NCBI GenBank assembly: GCA_016192455.1
Contig: JACPUC010000026.1
Location: forward strand, 1-64,000
Direction: 5' to 3'
From: Candidatus Tectimicrobiota bacterium
GTDB taxonomy: Bacteria; JACPUC01
DNA: 64,000 bases
Below, one piece after another: positions 42,029 through 51,561 of this stretch; the stretch's first letter is position 1; the number at the start of each line of letters is the position of its first letter. The position numbers and the translations under genes were made by a program. The notes under the pieces are model-generated. The model was given only the letters and a program-made list of their open reading frames with translations, was not told the DNA's origin and ran no database searches.

Positions 42029-43825
42029 CTACGAAACGCTGGAATGCGGGCGCTTGCGCGCGCGCAACGCCATAGACTCCGCCCGAAGATCGAGAGCCTC
42101 CTGGCCGCGCCCAGCGCGTTCGGCCTCCTTCATGCGCGCAATAAGCTCTTTGGCCGCCACACCCTCCTGGCGACAGCGCAGATTCTTCGTGTGGTCAGCG
42201 ATCAACTCCTCAATGCTGGTGCCGGTTTCACCAATCGGCTGCAGCGCCAGGCTGGCTGCCATCCGGCGCAGGTCTTCAGCAGGGATTATTGGCAAGATTT
42301 CACGTAATTCAAGGGATTGCCCCAACTTTTCTTGATCAAACAGGAACGTTGCAAGCTTCTGGAACGGCGGCTCGCGAAAGGCCACACCCTGCAGAGCCTC
42401 TCGCACCTGAGGGATGCGCTCAGGAAACTGGAGCATGATGCTGAGGAGTTGACGTTCGGTGAACGAGCGGACATCTCGCCTCCCCATGTCGCCGCCACCC
42501 GGCGCGGGCTCCTCGTCCTTGCGGCTCTGCCGCCTCAGTTCGCGCATGATCGTGTCGCGGGGGACCTGGGTGCGATCCGCCAGGAGTGAGAGGTAGCTGC
42601 TGCGCGCCAGGTGGTCCTGCACCCTGCGGAGCGGCTCGAGAAGGTCGCGGATGACAGCGGTGCGCGCCTCGACCGAGGCCAGACCATGCTGCTCGATCGC
42701 CAGGGCGATGAGGAACTCGATGAGCGGCGGCGCCTGGGCCAGGACGCCTTCGAACGCCGCGCCTCCCGTCTTGCGGACAAAGCTGTCGGGATCCTCGCCG
42801 GCCGGGAGCTGCGCCACGCGCACCCGCAGGCCGTGCGTGAGGAAGAGGGTCTCGCCTCTTCCGGCGGCGCGACGGCCGGCGGGGTCGCCGTCGAAGGCCA
42901 CCACCACCTCCGGGGCGAAGCGCTGCAAGAGCCGCACATGCCCCTCGGTGAGGGCCGTGCCGCAGGTCGCCACCACCTGCCGCACGCCGGCCTGATGGCA
43001 ACTGAGGAGATCGAAATAGCCCTCCACGAGCACTGTTTGGCGGGCCCGGCGGATGCTCTCGCGCGCCTGGGCAAGGCCGTAGAGGAGCGCATACTTGCGA
43101 TAGATCGCCGTCTCCGGGGTGTTCAGGTACTTCGGCTGGTCGTCGCGGTTTTCGAGCAGTCGCCCTCCGAAGCCCACGGTGCGACCGTCGACGTCCTGAA
43201 TGGGAAAGATCAGCCGGTCGCGGAAGCGGTCGTAGTAGCCGCTGCCGGTGGCGCGCTCCTTCACCAGCCCGGCTTCCGCCAGCACCCGGGGGTCATACCC
43301 GCGGCCGCTGGCGAACCGCAAGAGGGCATCCCAGCTCTCCGGCGCGTAGCCGAGATGGAAGGACTCAATCGTCTCCTGCGTCATGCCGCGCCCTTGCAGG
43401 TAGGCCGCGGCCCTACCCGTTCCCCCCTGCTCGAGGAGCTGGCGATGGAAGAACTCCCGGGCCAGGTCGAGGCAGGCGAAGAGCTGCTGGCGGTGCTGCG
43501 TCTCGGCATCGCTCACCGGGGCGCGCCGCGAGGGGAGGCGCACGCCGTACCGCCGCGCCAGCACCTGGACGGCTTCGGGGAAGCTGATGTTGTTGATGAG
43601 CTGCAGGAACTTCAGGGCATCACCGCCGGCGCCGCAGCCGAAGCAGTAGAAGATGCCCTTCTCGCGGGTGACGGTAAATGAAGGGGTCTTCTCGCGATGG
43701 AAGGGGCAGAGGGCGCGGTGATTCTTGCCGCGCGCCTCGAGGCTAAGGTAGTCGCTGACGACCTCGACGATATCAGCCCGCTCGCGGAGCTGTTGGAGGA
43801 GGTCAGCGCTGGAACCCTGGGCCAT
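42029..43825 (-). CDS. dnaG: DNA primase
   Basis: 598 residues. The N-terminal CHC2 zinc domain is clear (CPFHREKTPSFTVTREKG and YCFGCGAGGDALKFL), followed by the RNA-polymerase core and the TOPRIM fold (VLVEGYFDLLSCHQAG, VVVAFDGDPAGRRAAGRG). The C-terminal third is the less conserved helicase-binding region. It makes RNA primers for replication. The ATG at 43825 opens the conserved start with GGAG upstream; the track ORF begins 115 codons earlier in Arg-rich noise. The position between mutS2 and rpoD matches the common rpsU-dnaG-rpoD macromolecular-synthesis arrangement. Confidence 0.97.
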   Translation of the reverse strand: MAQGSSADLLQQLRERADIVEVVSDYLSLEARGKNHRALCPFHREKTPSFTVTREKGIFYCFGCGAGGDALKFLQLINNISFPEAVQVLARRYGVRLPSRRAPVSDAETQHRQQLFACLDLAREFFHRQLLEQGGTGRAAAYLQGRGMTQETIESFHLGYAPESWDALLRFASGRGYDPRVLAEAGLVKERATGSGYYDRFRDRLIFPIQDVDGRTVGFGGRLLENRDDQPKYLNTPETAIYRKYALLYGLAQARESIRRARQTVLVEGYFDLLSCHQAGVRQVVATCGTALTEGHVRLLQRFAPEVVVAFDGDPAGRRAAGRGETLFLTHGLRVRVAQLPAGEDPDSFVRKTGGAAFEGVLAQAPPLIEFLIALAIEQHGLASVEARTAVIRDLLEPLRRVQDHLARSSYLSLLADRTQVPRDTIMRELRRQSRKDEEPAPGGGDMGRRDVRSFTERQLLSIMLQFPERIPQVREALQGVAFREPPFQKLATFLFDQEKLGQSLELREILPIIPAEDLRRMAASLALQPIGETGTSIEELIADHTKNLRCRQEGVAAKELIARMKEAERAGRGQEALDLRAESMALRARKRPHSSVS

Positions 43826-44012
43826 CGTCAGACTCCGACCAGTCACCCTGGCAGATCCGAGGTCGGCGCGCCGCGGCTCGCCCCTCGCCGAGCCGGCACC
43901 CAGCGGCGGACCCCTGCGAGAAGACGGTAGTGAGATTGAGTATGGAACGCTGCACCGAGAATCGCCACAGGGAAGACGCACAGACAGCGCCGCAGCGGCT
44001 CGAGAGGGACGC

Positions 44013-46454
44013 CTAGCGCAGCTCGGCGATGGTGGCGCCCGTCCCCCCCCGGGCATCGATCTCGGCATGGAAGGCGCGCACTTGGCGGTGACGGCGCAGG
44101 AACTCTCCGGTGGCCCGTCGCAATGCTCCGGTGCCCTTGCCGTGGATGATGCGCACATTCGCCAACCCACTTAGGATAGCACGGTCCAGGAATTGATCAA
44201 GGTTCGCGAGGGCCTCCTCGACGGTCTGCCCGATGAGGTTGATCTCGGCGCGCAAGGCGCTGCTGTCGACTTCCAGCGAGTACCCGGGAGCCGTGATAGG
44301 CTGGACCTCCCGCGCCTGCCGGGAAAGCGCGGCGGCACGCTGGCTCCCCTGGCGGACCTCCGCCGGGGGCGGCGCTGCGACGGAGGGCGCCGCGGGCGCA
44401 CGCCGGCGAACCGCCGCCTCGATCGACACCCGCAGCCGCCGCCCGGAGGCTTGCACGAGGAGGCTCCGGCCGCCCTCGTCGACGCGCTCGACGATGCCCC
44501 GCACGCCTCCCTGCCGCAGCTCCACCGTATCGCCGACGACGGGAGGCGTGGCGTCGAACTCGTCGGCGGCGGGCCCCGTCGGCTCGGGCGCGGCATACTC
44601 CGCCAGCGTCCCGCCGAGACTGCCGAAGACCTGCTCCGGGAAGCGCACCGGGCGGCCTGCCGCCGCCTCTTCGCGCAGCGTGTGGACCAGCTCCTCCACC
44701 TGACGCCTGGCCTGCTTGAGGAACTCGCCGCCTTCACGCTGCAGCTTGTCGCTCCAGGCGCGGCGCTCCTCGTCGAGGGCTGCGGCGCGCGCTTCGTCGT
44801 CGCGCCGCCGGCGCTCATAGGCCAGCCGCTGCTGCTCGAGCGCCTCCTGCTCGGTGGCGAGCGCGGCGCGGTCGCGGTGCACCGACTCCACCATCTCCTC
44901 GAAGGGGCTCTTCAAGCCCGTCAGCTCATGACGCGCCCGCTCCAGCACCGAGGCGGGAAACCCCAGCCGCTCGGCCACGGCAATGGCGTTGCTCTGCCCG
45001 GCGAAGCCGAGACGCAGGCGAAAGGTGGGCAGGAGCGTCTCCGCATCGAACTCCATCGAGGCGTTCTGCACGCCCGGCTGGAGATGGGCGTAGACCTTCA
45101 AGGGGTTGTGGTGCGTCGAGATGAGGGTGGGGACGCCGCGCCGGCGCAGCTCATCCGCCACCGCGATCGCCAGGGCCGCCCCCTCGGTCGGCTCGGTACC
45201 CGATCCCAGCTCATCGAGGAGGACGAGGGTTTTCGGCGTGGCCTGGTCGAGGATGAAGCGGAGTTGGCGGCAGTGCCCCGAGAAGGTGCTGAGGTTCTGC
45301 TGCAGGCTCTGCTCGTCGCCGATATCCAGGAAGAGGTCGTCCAGGGCCATGACGCTGCTCTCGGAAGCCGCCGGCAGCGGCAGACCGGCCAGCGCCATGG
45401 CATGGAGGAGGCCGACGGTCTTCAGCACCACCGTCTTGCCGCCGGTGTTCGGGCCGGTGATGATGAGGAGCGTCGTCGCTCCCCCGAGCTCGACATCCAG
45501 CGGCACCACGCCGGCGTCGCGCTTGCCGCCGCCGAGGAGGGGATGGCAGGCCCGCCGCAGGGAGCAGGAACCGTCGCGTCGGAACTCCGGCTCCGTCGCC
45601 TCGTGCTCGCTGGCCCACGCCGCGCGCGCGTACAGGCTGTCGAGCAGAGCCAAGCCGCCGATGCTGCGCAGGAGCTGCAGGCGCACCTCGGCCACGTCCA
45701 TCGTGAGTCGGCGCAGGATGCGCCGGATTTCGGTCTCCTCCTCGAGGGTCTGCTCGATGATGGCGTTGTTGAGGGGGAGGGCGATCTCAGGCTCGACGTA
45801 GAGCGTCGATCGGCTCGCCGACTGGTCGTGCACGAAGCCGCCCACGGCGCGCCGGTACGACGCCTTCAGGGGGATGACATAGCGCTGATTGCGGATGGTG
45901 ACGAAGGGCTCCTGGACGACGTCGCGCTGCGCCTCCATGAACTCACGCAGCAGATCGTTGATGCGCCGGCGGCTGTCGCGCAAACGCTGGCGCAGCATGC
46001 CGAGGCGCTCGCTGGCGCCGTCGCGCAGGTCGCCGTGCTCATCGATCGCCGAGACGATGCGCTGCTCCAGGCGGGGATTGCTGTAGAGGTCCTCGGCGGC
46101 GCGGCGCAGGAGGGGCAGAGAGACCTGACTCGCCGCCAGGTCCGCCGTGATGAGGCGGGCGATCCCCAGCACATGCGCGATGCTCCGCAGCACCAGGGGA
46201 TCGAGGATCACGCCCTCGATGCGCAGCCGTTCGAGGGAGGGCGTCACATCCTCGAACTGGCCGCAGCGGAACGCCAGCCCCTCATCCAGGTAGCGGCGCA
46301 TTTCCCGCACCATCGCAAGCTGCTCCGCCGCCCAGAGCGCCTCGCGCGGGAGCAAGCGGCGCACCGCGGCGGCTCCGACCTGCGACTGGGCATACGCGGC
46401 AACCTGCTCGAGGACCTGTTGGAATTCAAGAATCTCGAGGGTGTGGGGGTGCAT
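44013..46454 (-). CDS. mutS2: Endonuclease MutS2
   Basis: 813 residues. The core/lever domains occupy the first half without the mismatch-binding N-terminal domain of MutS. The ATPase shows LIITGPNTGGKTVVLKTVGL (Walker A), DIGDEQSLQQNLSTFSGH and TLVLLDELGSGTEPTEGAA (Walker B), and STHHNPLKVYA. A coiled-coil/KOW-like region follows, and the C-terminal Smr nuclease domain has INLIGQTVEEALANL and VRIIHGKGTGALRRA. MutS2 acts on branched DNA, suppressing recombination, and on collided ribosomes in Firmicutes. It lies between yqeY and dnaG on the same strand. Confidence 0.97.
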   Translation of the reverse strand: MHPHTLEILEFQQVLEQVAAYAQSQVGAAAVRRLLPREALWAAEQLAMVREMRRYLDEGLAFRCGQFEDVTPSLERLRIEGVILDPLVLRSIAHVLGIARLITADLAASQVSLPLLRRAAEDLYSNPRLEQRIVSAIDEHGDLRDGASERLGMLRQRLRDSRRRINDLLREFMEAQRDVVQEPFVTIRNQRYVIPLKASYRRAVGGFVHDQSASRSTLYVEPEIALPLNNAIIEQTLEEETEIRRILRRLTMDVAEVRLQLLRSIGGLALLDSLYARAAWASEHEATEPEFRRDGSCSLRRACHPLLGGGKRDAGVVPLDVELGGATTLLIITGPNTGGKTVVLKTVGLLHAMALAGLPLPAASESSVMALDDLFLDIGDEQSLQQNLSTFSGHCRQLRFILDQATPKTLVLLDELGSGTEPTEGAALAIAVADELRRRGVPTLISTHHNPLKVYAHLQPGVQNASMEFDAETLLPTFRLRLGFAGQSNAIAVAERLGFPASVLERARHELTGLKSPFEEMVESVHRDRAALATEQEALEQQRLAYERRRRDDEARAAALDEERRAWSDKLQREGGEFLKQARRQVEELVHTLREEAAAGRPVRFPEQVFGSLGGTLAEYAAPEPTGPAADEFDATPPVVGDTVELRQGGVRGIVERVDEGGRSLLVQASGRRLRVSIEAAVRRRAPAAPSVAAPPPAEVRQGSQRAAALSRQAREVQPITAPGYSLEVDSSALRAEINLIGQTVEEALANLDQFLDRAILSGLANVRIIHGKGTGALRRATGEFLRRHRQVRAFHAEIDARGGTGATIAELR

Positions 46455-46712
46455 GCCTGGAAATCAACCGGGGTTGCAGGCCGTGGGATCGACAGCCTGG
46501 CGACCGAGAGCGCCGGGAGGCGCGGCGTGCGTGGAGACCGGCGATCCTACCACGGCACCTCAGCTCCGTCGTCAAACCTCGCACCTCAGGCACCTGCTCC
46601 CTGGCCGCGGCCGTTGAAGACAAGCGGGAGAGCCGGGAGATGCAGGCCGAGGCACGAAGTGGGAAGCAGCACCCCTGCTTCCCACCTCCAGAGCAACGCA
46701 CTCGACAGACTT

Positions 46713-47156
46713 TCAGGAGAGCATCTCGCGCGCCAGGCGACTCACCATCTCGCCAGCGGCCTGGCCCTTCAGCCGAGCCATCACCTGCTTCATCACCTTG
46801 CCAAGGTCCTTCGGACCGCTGGCGCCGGTCTCGGCAATGGCCGCCTGGATGTACGGTCGCACCTCCTCTTCGCCGAGCTGCGGCGGCAGGTAGGCGCTCA
46901 GAATGCCCAGCTCCTGGGTTTCCTTCTCCACCAAGTCGGCTCTGCCACCCTCCTCGAAGTACTTGATCGACTCGCGGCGCTGCTTGATGCTCGAGGTGAT
47001 GACCGCCAGGACCTCCTCGTCGGTAAGCTCGCGGCGAAGCTCGATCTCCCGGTTCTTGATGGCTGCCTGCAGCAACCGCACAACCGAGAGCTTCACCTTG
47101 TCGGCAGCTTTCAAGGATGTCGTCAGGTCAGTCCGCAAGCGCTCCTTCAAGGCCAT
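46713..47156 (-). CDS. yqeY: GatB/YqeY domain protein
   Basis: 147 residues, the standard YqeY length. Landmarks are LKERLRTDLTTSLKAADKVK, LSVVRLLQAAIKNREIEL, DEEVLAVITSSIKQRRES, LSAYLPPQL and the C-terminal LGKVMKQVMARLKGQAAG. The C-terminal domain resembles the tRNA-binding tail of GatB, but the function of free-standing YqeY is not established. Two ATGs, at 47162 and 47156, are possible; 47156 gives the conserved MALKERL start. It follows rpsU by 30 bases on the same strand. Confidence 0.95.
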   Translation of the reverse strand: MALKERLRTDLTTSLKAADKVKLSVVRLLQAAIKNREIELRRELTDEEVLAVITSSIKQRRESIKYFEEGGRADLVEKETQELGILSAYLPPQLGEEEVRPYIQAAIAETGASGPKDLGKVMKQVMARLKGQAAGEMVSRLAREMLS

Positions 47157-47186
47157 GGACATCTCTCGGGCAGGCGGCACCGCCTG

Positions 47187-47381
47187 TCATTCCTCAAGCT
47201 CCATCATCTTGAGCATTTTCTTCCGCGCCGCCAAGAGTTTGCGCTTGCGACGCACGCTGGGCTTCTCGTAATGCTCGCGCTTGCGGATTTCCGAGAGGAT
47301 GCCGGCCTTCTCACACTGCTTCTTGAATCGCTTCAACGCATTCTCAAACGGCTCGTTCTCTTTCACCTTCACGCCTGGCAC
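47187..47381 (-). CDS. rpsU: 30S ribosomal protein S21
   Basis: 64 residues, very basic, with the S21 signature [24 protein letters not shown] followed by [16 protein letters not shown]21 joins the small subunit late and helps initiation. It heads the rpsU-yqeY-mutS2-dnaG run. Confidence 0.97.
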   Translation of the reverse strand: MPGVKVKENEPFENALKRFKKQCEKAGILSEIRKREHYEKPSVRRKRKLLAARKKMLKMMELEE

Positions 47382-47556
47382 GAATATCAGCCTCCTTCAC
47401 TGCCATGTCGGTTAGGGTTGCATTGCCTTGAGTGAATAAGAAACGACACTCTTGAAACTCAGCGGTTCCCACCGCCCACCGGGCCGCTGCGGACGAGATT
47501 CCGCTCCCCCTGGATAGCGCAAATCACCGCGACGATGCAGATGAAGACAAAACGTT

Positions 47557-47585
47557 AGGCTACGCCGCTGCGGGGTATCTGTCAA
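47557..47585 (-). promoter_or_regulatory. Candidate promoter of the rpsU operon
   Basis: On the minus strand a perfect TTGACA (47580-47585), a 17-base spacer and TAGCCT (47557-47562) lie about 175 bases upstream of rpsU. The -10 is weak but in register. The rest of the 385-base region between rpsU and the thiolase end shows no gene I can support. Confidence 0.5.
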
Positions 47586-47766
47586 GGAGATTCTCTCCCT
47601 TTGGCGGCACCCTCTCCTCCCGCCTATCCACGCCTTGGCGTCGTAGGCGCCGTCCTGCTCATGGGGAAGGCAACCTCCCTGAATTCGCCAGGGTCGCCCC
47701 CGGCCCATTCACCGGTCGGCAGTCCCTCCCGCCGACGCCGGCTCTCCCCGGTGTACGCCCGAGGTT

Positions 47767-48933
47767 TCAGCGTTGCAGGATGTGGATCGTGGTGGCGAGA
47801 GCATCGCCCTGGACGTTGCCACCCTGGCAATGCGTCAGGCCCACCCTCGCGCCGTCAACCTGCCGACCCTGCGCTTCGCCGCGAAGCTGCCACACCACCT
47901 CGGCGATCTGGGCCAGGCCGGTGGCGCCCACGGGATGTCCCTTCGCCAGCAGCCCGCCGCTCGGGTTCACCGGTACCCGTCCCCCCAAGGCGGTGGCGCC
48001 GCTCTCGATGAGACGGCCCCCCTCTCCCGGCGCGCAGAAGCCGAGGTCCTCATAGTGGCAAAGCTCGGCCACGCTGAAGCAGTCGTGCACCTCGGCAAGG
48101 TCGATCTCCTCCGGCCCTACGCCGGCCTGCTCGTAAGCCTGAGCCGCAGCCCGCTGCGTCGACTCGAAACCGACATACTCGCGATCCTCGCGGAAGAGCC
48201 CGGAGGTGAGGGCGGAAGCGGCGACGCGGATGGCGGGGCGGCCGCCGCGCCTGGCCACGTCGGCGCTGCAGAGGATCGCCGCCGCCGCGCCGTCGCCGAT
48301 CGGGCAGCAGTGCAGGAGCGTCAGCGGATCGCTGATCATCGGCGAGGCGGCGATCTCCTCCAGGGTGATCTCGTTGCGGTACTGGGCCCGCGGGTTGAGC
48401 GCCCCGTGGCGGTGATTCTTGATAGCGACGCGGGCGCACTGCTCGATGCTCTCGCCATACACCGCCATGCGGCGCCGCGCCAGCATGGCGTAGATGCCCG
48501 GGAAGACGAGGCCCAGAGCCGCCTCCATCTCCATGTCTCCCGCCGAGGCCAGCGCCGTGGTTACCTCCGCGGTCGTCCCCTCGGTAAGCTTCTCGACGCC
48601 GATGGCGAAGGCCACGTCGTAGAGGCCGGAGCCCACGGCGATCCACGCCTCCCGAAAGGCCACCGAGCCGCTCGAGCAGGCGTTCTCAACCTTCGTGACC
48701 GGGATGCCGGCAATGCCGATCTCGCGCAGGATGATCTGCCCGAGGCCCGCTTCCTGGCCACTCAGCAGCCCGCCGGCGAGGTTGCCGCAGTAGGCCACCT
48801 GCACCTCGCTCGGCTTCATGCCGGCATCCGCCAGGGCATCCCAGCACGCATCCGCGCCCAGCTCCCGCAGGCTCCTGGCGCGAAACTTGCCGAACGGCGT
48901 CATCCCCACGCCCAGCACCATCACCTCTCGCAT
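47767..48933 (-). CDS. Thiolase family protein (acetyl-CoA acetyltransferase / SCP-x type)
   Basis: 388 residues. The nucleophilic Cys is in VENACSSGSVAFREA (about residue 86), and the C-terminal active-site motifs are LLAKGHPVGATGLAQ and THCQGGNVQGDA, where the usual CxG Cys is in HCQGG. Such non-classical thiolases, paired with an OB-fold/zinc-ribbon partner as here, act in CoA-ester breakdown and in steroid-like side-chain degradation in some bacteria. The ATG at 48933 follows AGAGGTGG; the track's earlier start lacks family match. It lies 107 bases after its DUF35 partner on the same strand. Confidence 0.92.
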   Translation of the reverse strand: MREVMVLGVGMTPFGKFRARSLRELGADACWDALADAGMKPSEVQVAYCGNLAGGLLSGQEAGLGQIILREIGIAGIPVTKVENACSSGSVAFREAWIAVGSGLYDVAFAIGVEKLTEGTTAEVTTALASAGDMEMEAALGLVFPGIYAMLARRRMAVYGESIEQCARVAIKNHRHGALNPRAQYRNEITLEEIAASPMISDPLTLLHCCPIGDGAAAAILCSADVARRGGRPAIRVAASALTSGLFREDREYVGFESTQRAAAQAYEQAGVGPEEIDLAEVHDCFSVAELCHYEDLGFCAPGEGGRLIESGATALGGRVPVNPSGGLLAKGHPVGATGLAQIAEVVWQLRGEAQGRQVDGARVGLTHCQGGNVQGDALATTIHILQR

Positions 48934-49039
48934 TGGACCCACCTCTGACGGGGACGGCACCGCCGCGGTCCCCGATCTTTCCTGCCGGCTGCGGCCCGAG
49001 TCGCCGCGGGCGCGGCCCCCCTTCCTGGCCCGACGCCGC

Positions 49040-49462
49040 TCAAGCGCGGCGCGCGCCGGTCGGCACGGGCACGAAGCGGTAGCCGAGAACGCGGCGTCCT
49101 AACCGGTCACGCTTGTAGGGAGCAAGCTCCAGCTCCACCGTTTGGCCGATCTGCAGTGCCTCGAGATCACCTCCCAGCAGGGCGAACACCCGCAGCCCTT
49201 CGGGAAGATCAACATACCCGAAGGCGTACGGCGTCTCATAGCCTACCGGCGGGACGCGGACGACCGTAAAGGTGTACAGCTTGCCGCGGCGAGAGAGCGG
49301 CAGACGCTCCACCGTGCCGCTCGAAAAGCAGGCCACGCAGCGCGTGCGCCAGGGGAAGCGCACGGCTCCGCAGACCGTACAGCGCCCGCCGATGAGGTAC
49401 GGGGGCGCATTGTCGGGAGCCGCAAAGAGACCTTCACGCACCGGAACCAGTTCCGCTTCCAT
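49040..49462 (-). CDS. OB-fold/zinc-ribbon protein (DUF35 family), thiolase partner
   Basis: 140 residues. A rubredoxin-like zinc ribbon (CTVCGAVRFPWRTRCVAC, two CxxC pairs) is followed by an OB-fold that binds CoA esters (GKLYTFTVVRVPPVGYETPY, ALLGGDLEALQIGQTVEL). Family members form complexes with thiolases or hydratases and help channel acyl-CoA. The ATG at 49462 follows GAGGAGAG. Its position directly upstream of the thiolase gene strongly implies a two-subunit enzyme. Confidence 0.92.
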   Translation of the reverse strand: MEAELVPVREGLFAAPDNAPPYLIGGRCTVCGAVRFPWRTRCVACFSSGTVERLPLSRRGKLYTFTVVRVPPVGYETPYAFGYVDLPEGLRVFALLGGDLEALQIGQTVELELAPYKRDRLGRRVLGYRFVPVPTGARRA

Positions 49463-49752
49463 GGCTCTCCTCGGCTCCCGACCACGGACCCAGCCCGCGC
49501 CCCGCGGCAGCCGCGCAGTGGCAGCCTCTTCCCAGTCACCGTTACCGCCGGCGCCGCTCGCCGCCCAAACCGCCGGCATGGCTCCGCATCGGACGGACTG
49601 CTCCAGCATAGCGTTACGCCTGCGGCGACGCAACTCCCCCGGCGACCGGGTAGGGAGCGGCTGAAGCGGTTCCCCATGGGCCTTCGGCCCACCCGCAAGC
49701 TCATGAAAATAAGCAGACACTTCTTTCTCGGCAGGGTTCCATCCCATCGGCC

Positions 49753-49780
49753 GTAGGGGCGGTTCGCGAACCGCCCCTAC
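49753..49780. repeat. 28-bp perfect palindrome
   Basis: GTAGGGGCGGTTCG followed immediately by its exact inverse CGAACCGCCCCTAC. It is flanked on both sides by CCATCGGC, a short direct repeat. Similar GTAGGGGCGG palindromes are scattered in many environmental bacterial genomes, so this is probably a dispersed repeat unit or terminator-like hairpin. Confidence 0.75.
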
Positions 49781-49868
49781 CATCGGCATACAAGAAACCG
49801 TTGAGGCACGCGGATCTCGGTGTGCCTCCGTGTCCATCTGTGGTTCCTTCCCCTGCCTTCTCTGCGTT

Positions 49869-49914
49869 CTCTGCGTCTCTGCGGTGCAATCATTTGAACC
49901 GCAGAGGCGCAGAG
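49869..49914. repeat. 17-bp inverted repeat of the CTCTGCG type
   Basis: CTCTGCGTCTCTGCGGT (49869-49885) and ACCGCAGAGGCGCAGAG (49898-49914) are inverted with one mismatch around a 12-base loop. It is preceded by further TCTCTGCGTT units, so the whole is a compact repeat cluster. Confidence 0.7.
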
Positions 49915-50119
49915 AGCACCGAAGTGGAGGAGACTAGCCGCACGAGCGTCAGCTTCATCATCGCGCAACATCAACCACGTACGCGCCTCTTTTCGAAAGC
50001 AGGGTGCGGCGCGGCTGGGAATCCGCATGGCGCCGCGCCTCTTCCACGCAGCGCATCGCCCTCCCCAGCTCCCCTCGGGCCGCTGCCGCCTCTCTGCCCT
50101 CGCCCTGCCCTGGCTCCTC

Positions 50120-51121
50120 TCATCCCCTCCAGTACTCCGCCGGCTGCATGGTGATCCGGTTGCGCTGCGTGCCGATCTGCTCAATCGTTCCCTCGATGAT
50201 ATCGCCATCCTTCAGGAAGGCGCCAAAGGCGGCGGCATTCCCCGCCGGCGAGCCGGTGGCGATGATATCCCCGGGCTCCAGCGTGCAGAGGCGCGAGATG
50301 CCCGCAATGATCTGCGGGATGGAGAAGAGCATCTCCGCGGTGCTGGCGCTCTGGCGCACCTCGCCGTTCACCTTCAGGCTGAGGGAGAGCGCGTGCGGAT
50401 CGAACCCCGCCTCGGGAATGAGGAGGTAGGGACCGAGGGGACCGAACGTGTCCTGGCCCTTCATGCCCAGCCAGTCCACGCGCCCCTCCGCGGGGAGGTA
50501 GGAACGGTCGGAGATGTTGTTGATGATCGTGTACGCGCCCACGTGGTCGTAGGCGCGCGCCACAGGGATATGCCGTCCCGCCCGCCCGACGACCACGGCA
50601 AGCTCCAGCTCGTAGTCGAGCTTCTCAACCCAGGGGGGAATGATGATGGGGCTGTAAGGGCCGGTGATACAGGTCGGCGGTTTCTGGAAGGCAAAGAAAC
50701 GGCCCGCGCGCATGCTCTCCCCCGGCTTCAAGGTGCGATCCACCTCCTCGGCGTGGAGGGCGTAGTTGCGCGCCATGCCAAACACCTTGCGCGGCTGAGG
50801 AACGGGTGGCAGGAAGGTGAGACCCTTGGGATCAAGGAGGACGCTCTGGTTCTCGAACATGGTGCGGTCGGCGCCGAGCCTTTGCTCGCGGGCCAGGGCG
50901 CCCTCGATGACCACCTGCGTCAGCCGCCGCGTCTCGTCATCAGCTTGCAGGAAAGCGACCGGATCGGGCGGCAGCTCACGGCCGGCCACGCTGATGCGGT
51001 CCACCGGGCTGATGCCCCCCTCCATCGTGAAGGCATAGGCGAGCACGAGGTCGAGAATCTTCCCCTGCAGCTCGACGCCCAGCCGCATCCTGCCCGTGTG
51101 CGTGAACAGGCATAACCGCAT
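50120..51121 (-). CDS. Fumarylacetoacetate hydrolase (FAH) family protein
   Basis: 333 residues. The N-terminal 70 residues are the small variable domain; the FAH fold starts at VFGMARNYALHAEEVD. Metal ligands are expected in VEKLDYELELAVVVGRAG (ExE) and near GRVDWLGMKGQDTFGPLGPYL (Asp). The C-terminal LEPGDIIATGSPAGNAAAFG and LKDGDIIEGTIEQIG complete the pattern. The family covers hydrolases, hydratases and decarboxylases acting on C-C bonds or keto-enol acids in aromatic degradation; which reaction applies here is unknown. GTG 51124 or ATG 51121 are both possible starts. A second FAH gene begins beyond the window end. Confidence 0.92.
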   Translation of the reverse strand: MRLCLFTHTGRMRLGVELQGKILDLVLAYAFTMEGGISPVDRISVAGRELPPDPVAFLQADDETRRLTQVVIEGALAREQRLGADRTMFENQSVLLDPKGLTFLPPVPQPRKVFGMARNYALHAEEVDRTLKPGESMRAGRFFAFQKPPTCITGPYSPIIIPPWVEKLDYELELAVVVGRAGRHIPVARAYDHVGAYTIINNISDRSYLPAEGRVDWLGMKGQDTFGPLGPYLLIPEAGFDPHALSLSLKVNGEVRQSASTAEMLFSIPQIIAGISRLCTLEPGDIIATGSPAGNAAAFGAFLKDGDIIEGTIEQIGTQRNRITMQPAEYWRG

Positions 51122-51223
51122 CACCCCCGCCGTCTCCTTGCACCCGCCACCTGGGGGCCGGCGATCCTCGCGGCCGACGCGCTGGCGCCGCCCCGCTTTC
51201 GAGCGCGGCGCCCCTCACGCTCG

Positions 51224-51499
51224 CTAGGCTTGGTCACGCGCGGCTTGCTGGAGGGTCTGCTTCACCAGGCTCTTGATGATCTCCAGGTGCTGGCGCAGGG
51301 TGGCGATATCCGGCGCTCCCTGCGCGGGGTCGCCGATGTGCCGGTAGTAGACATCAAGCTGCCCGAGGAGCACCTGGCAGTCGACCAGATGATCGATCGC
51401 CAAGGCGAGAGGGCCGCGCACCTGGCCGTACTGGAAGCAGTAGTCGTCGTACTTGTCTGTATCGAAGAGGGCAGGTCGACCTTTTGAATCGTTGGTCAT
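51224..51499 (-). CDS. Small helical protein of unknown function
   Basis: 91 residues starting MTNDSKGRPALFDTDKYDDY at ATG 51499, after AAAGGTGG. The rest is helical (LALAIDHLVDCQVLLGQLDVYY, then LRQHLEIIKSLVKQTLQQAA). I recognise no domain; it has no signal peptide. The track extends it upstream to 51685 through the parS-like palindrome, giving the MFHVEH string that commonly appears when parS sites are mistranslated, so that extension is not real. Confidence 0.65.
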   Translation of the reverse strand: MTNDSKGRPALFDTDKYDDYCFQYGQVRGPLALAIDHLVDCQVLLGQLDVYYRHIGDPAQGAPDIATLRQHLEIIKSLVKQTLQQAARDQA

Positions 51500-51561
51500 G
51501 GAGCCACCTTTGGCAGAACGGGGAGGTGAGGCGCCGCGCCCTCCCGCTCCTTGCCCGCGAG

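Larger units (their letters stand above)
49463..50119. other. Intergenic region with palindromes, no gene supported
   Basis: About 660 bases upstream of the DUF35 gene and downstream of the FAH gene. It holds two strong inverted repeats annotated separately and a stretch (49820-49920) made of short CTCTGCG-type repeats. ORFs on both strands are low-complexity or read through the repeats. Confidence 0.55.

Noticed and set aside
44193-47435. 1080-residue plus-strand ORF
   Set aside because: Antisense to mutS2, yqeY and rpsU; no recognisable domain.
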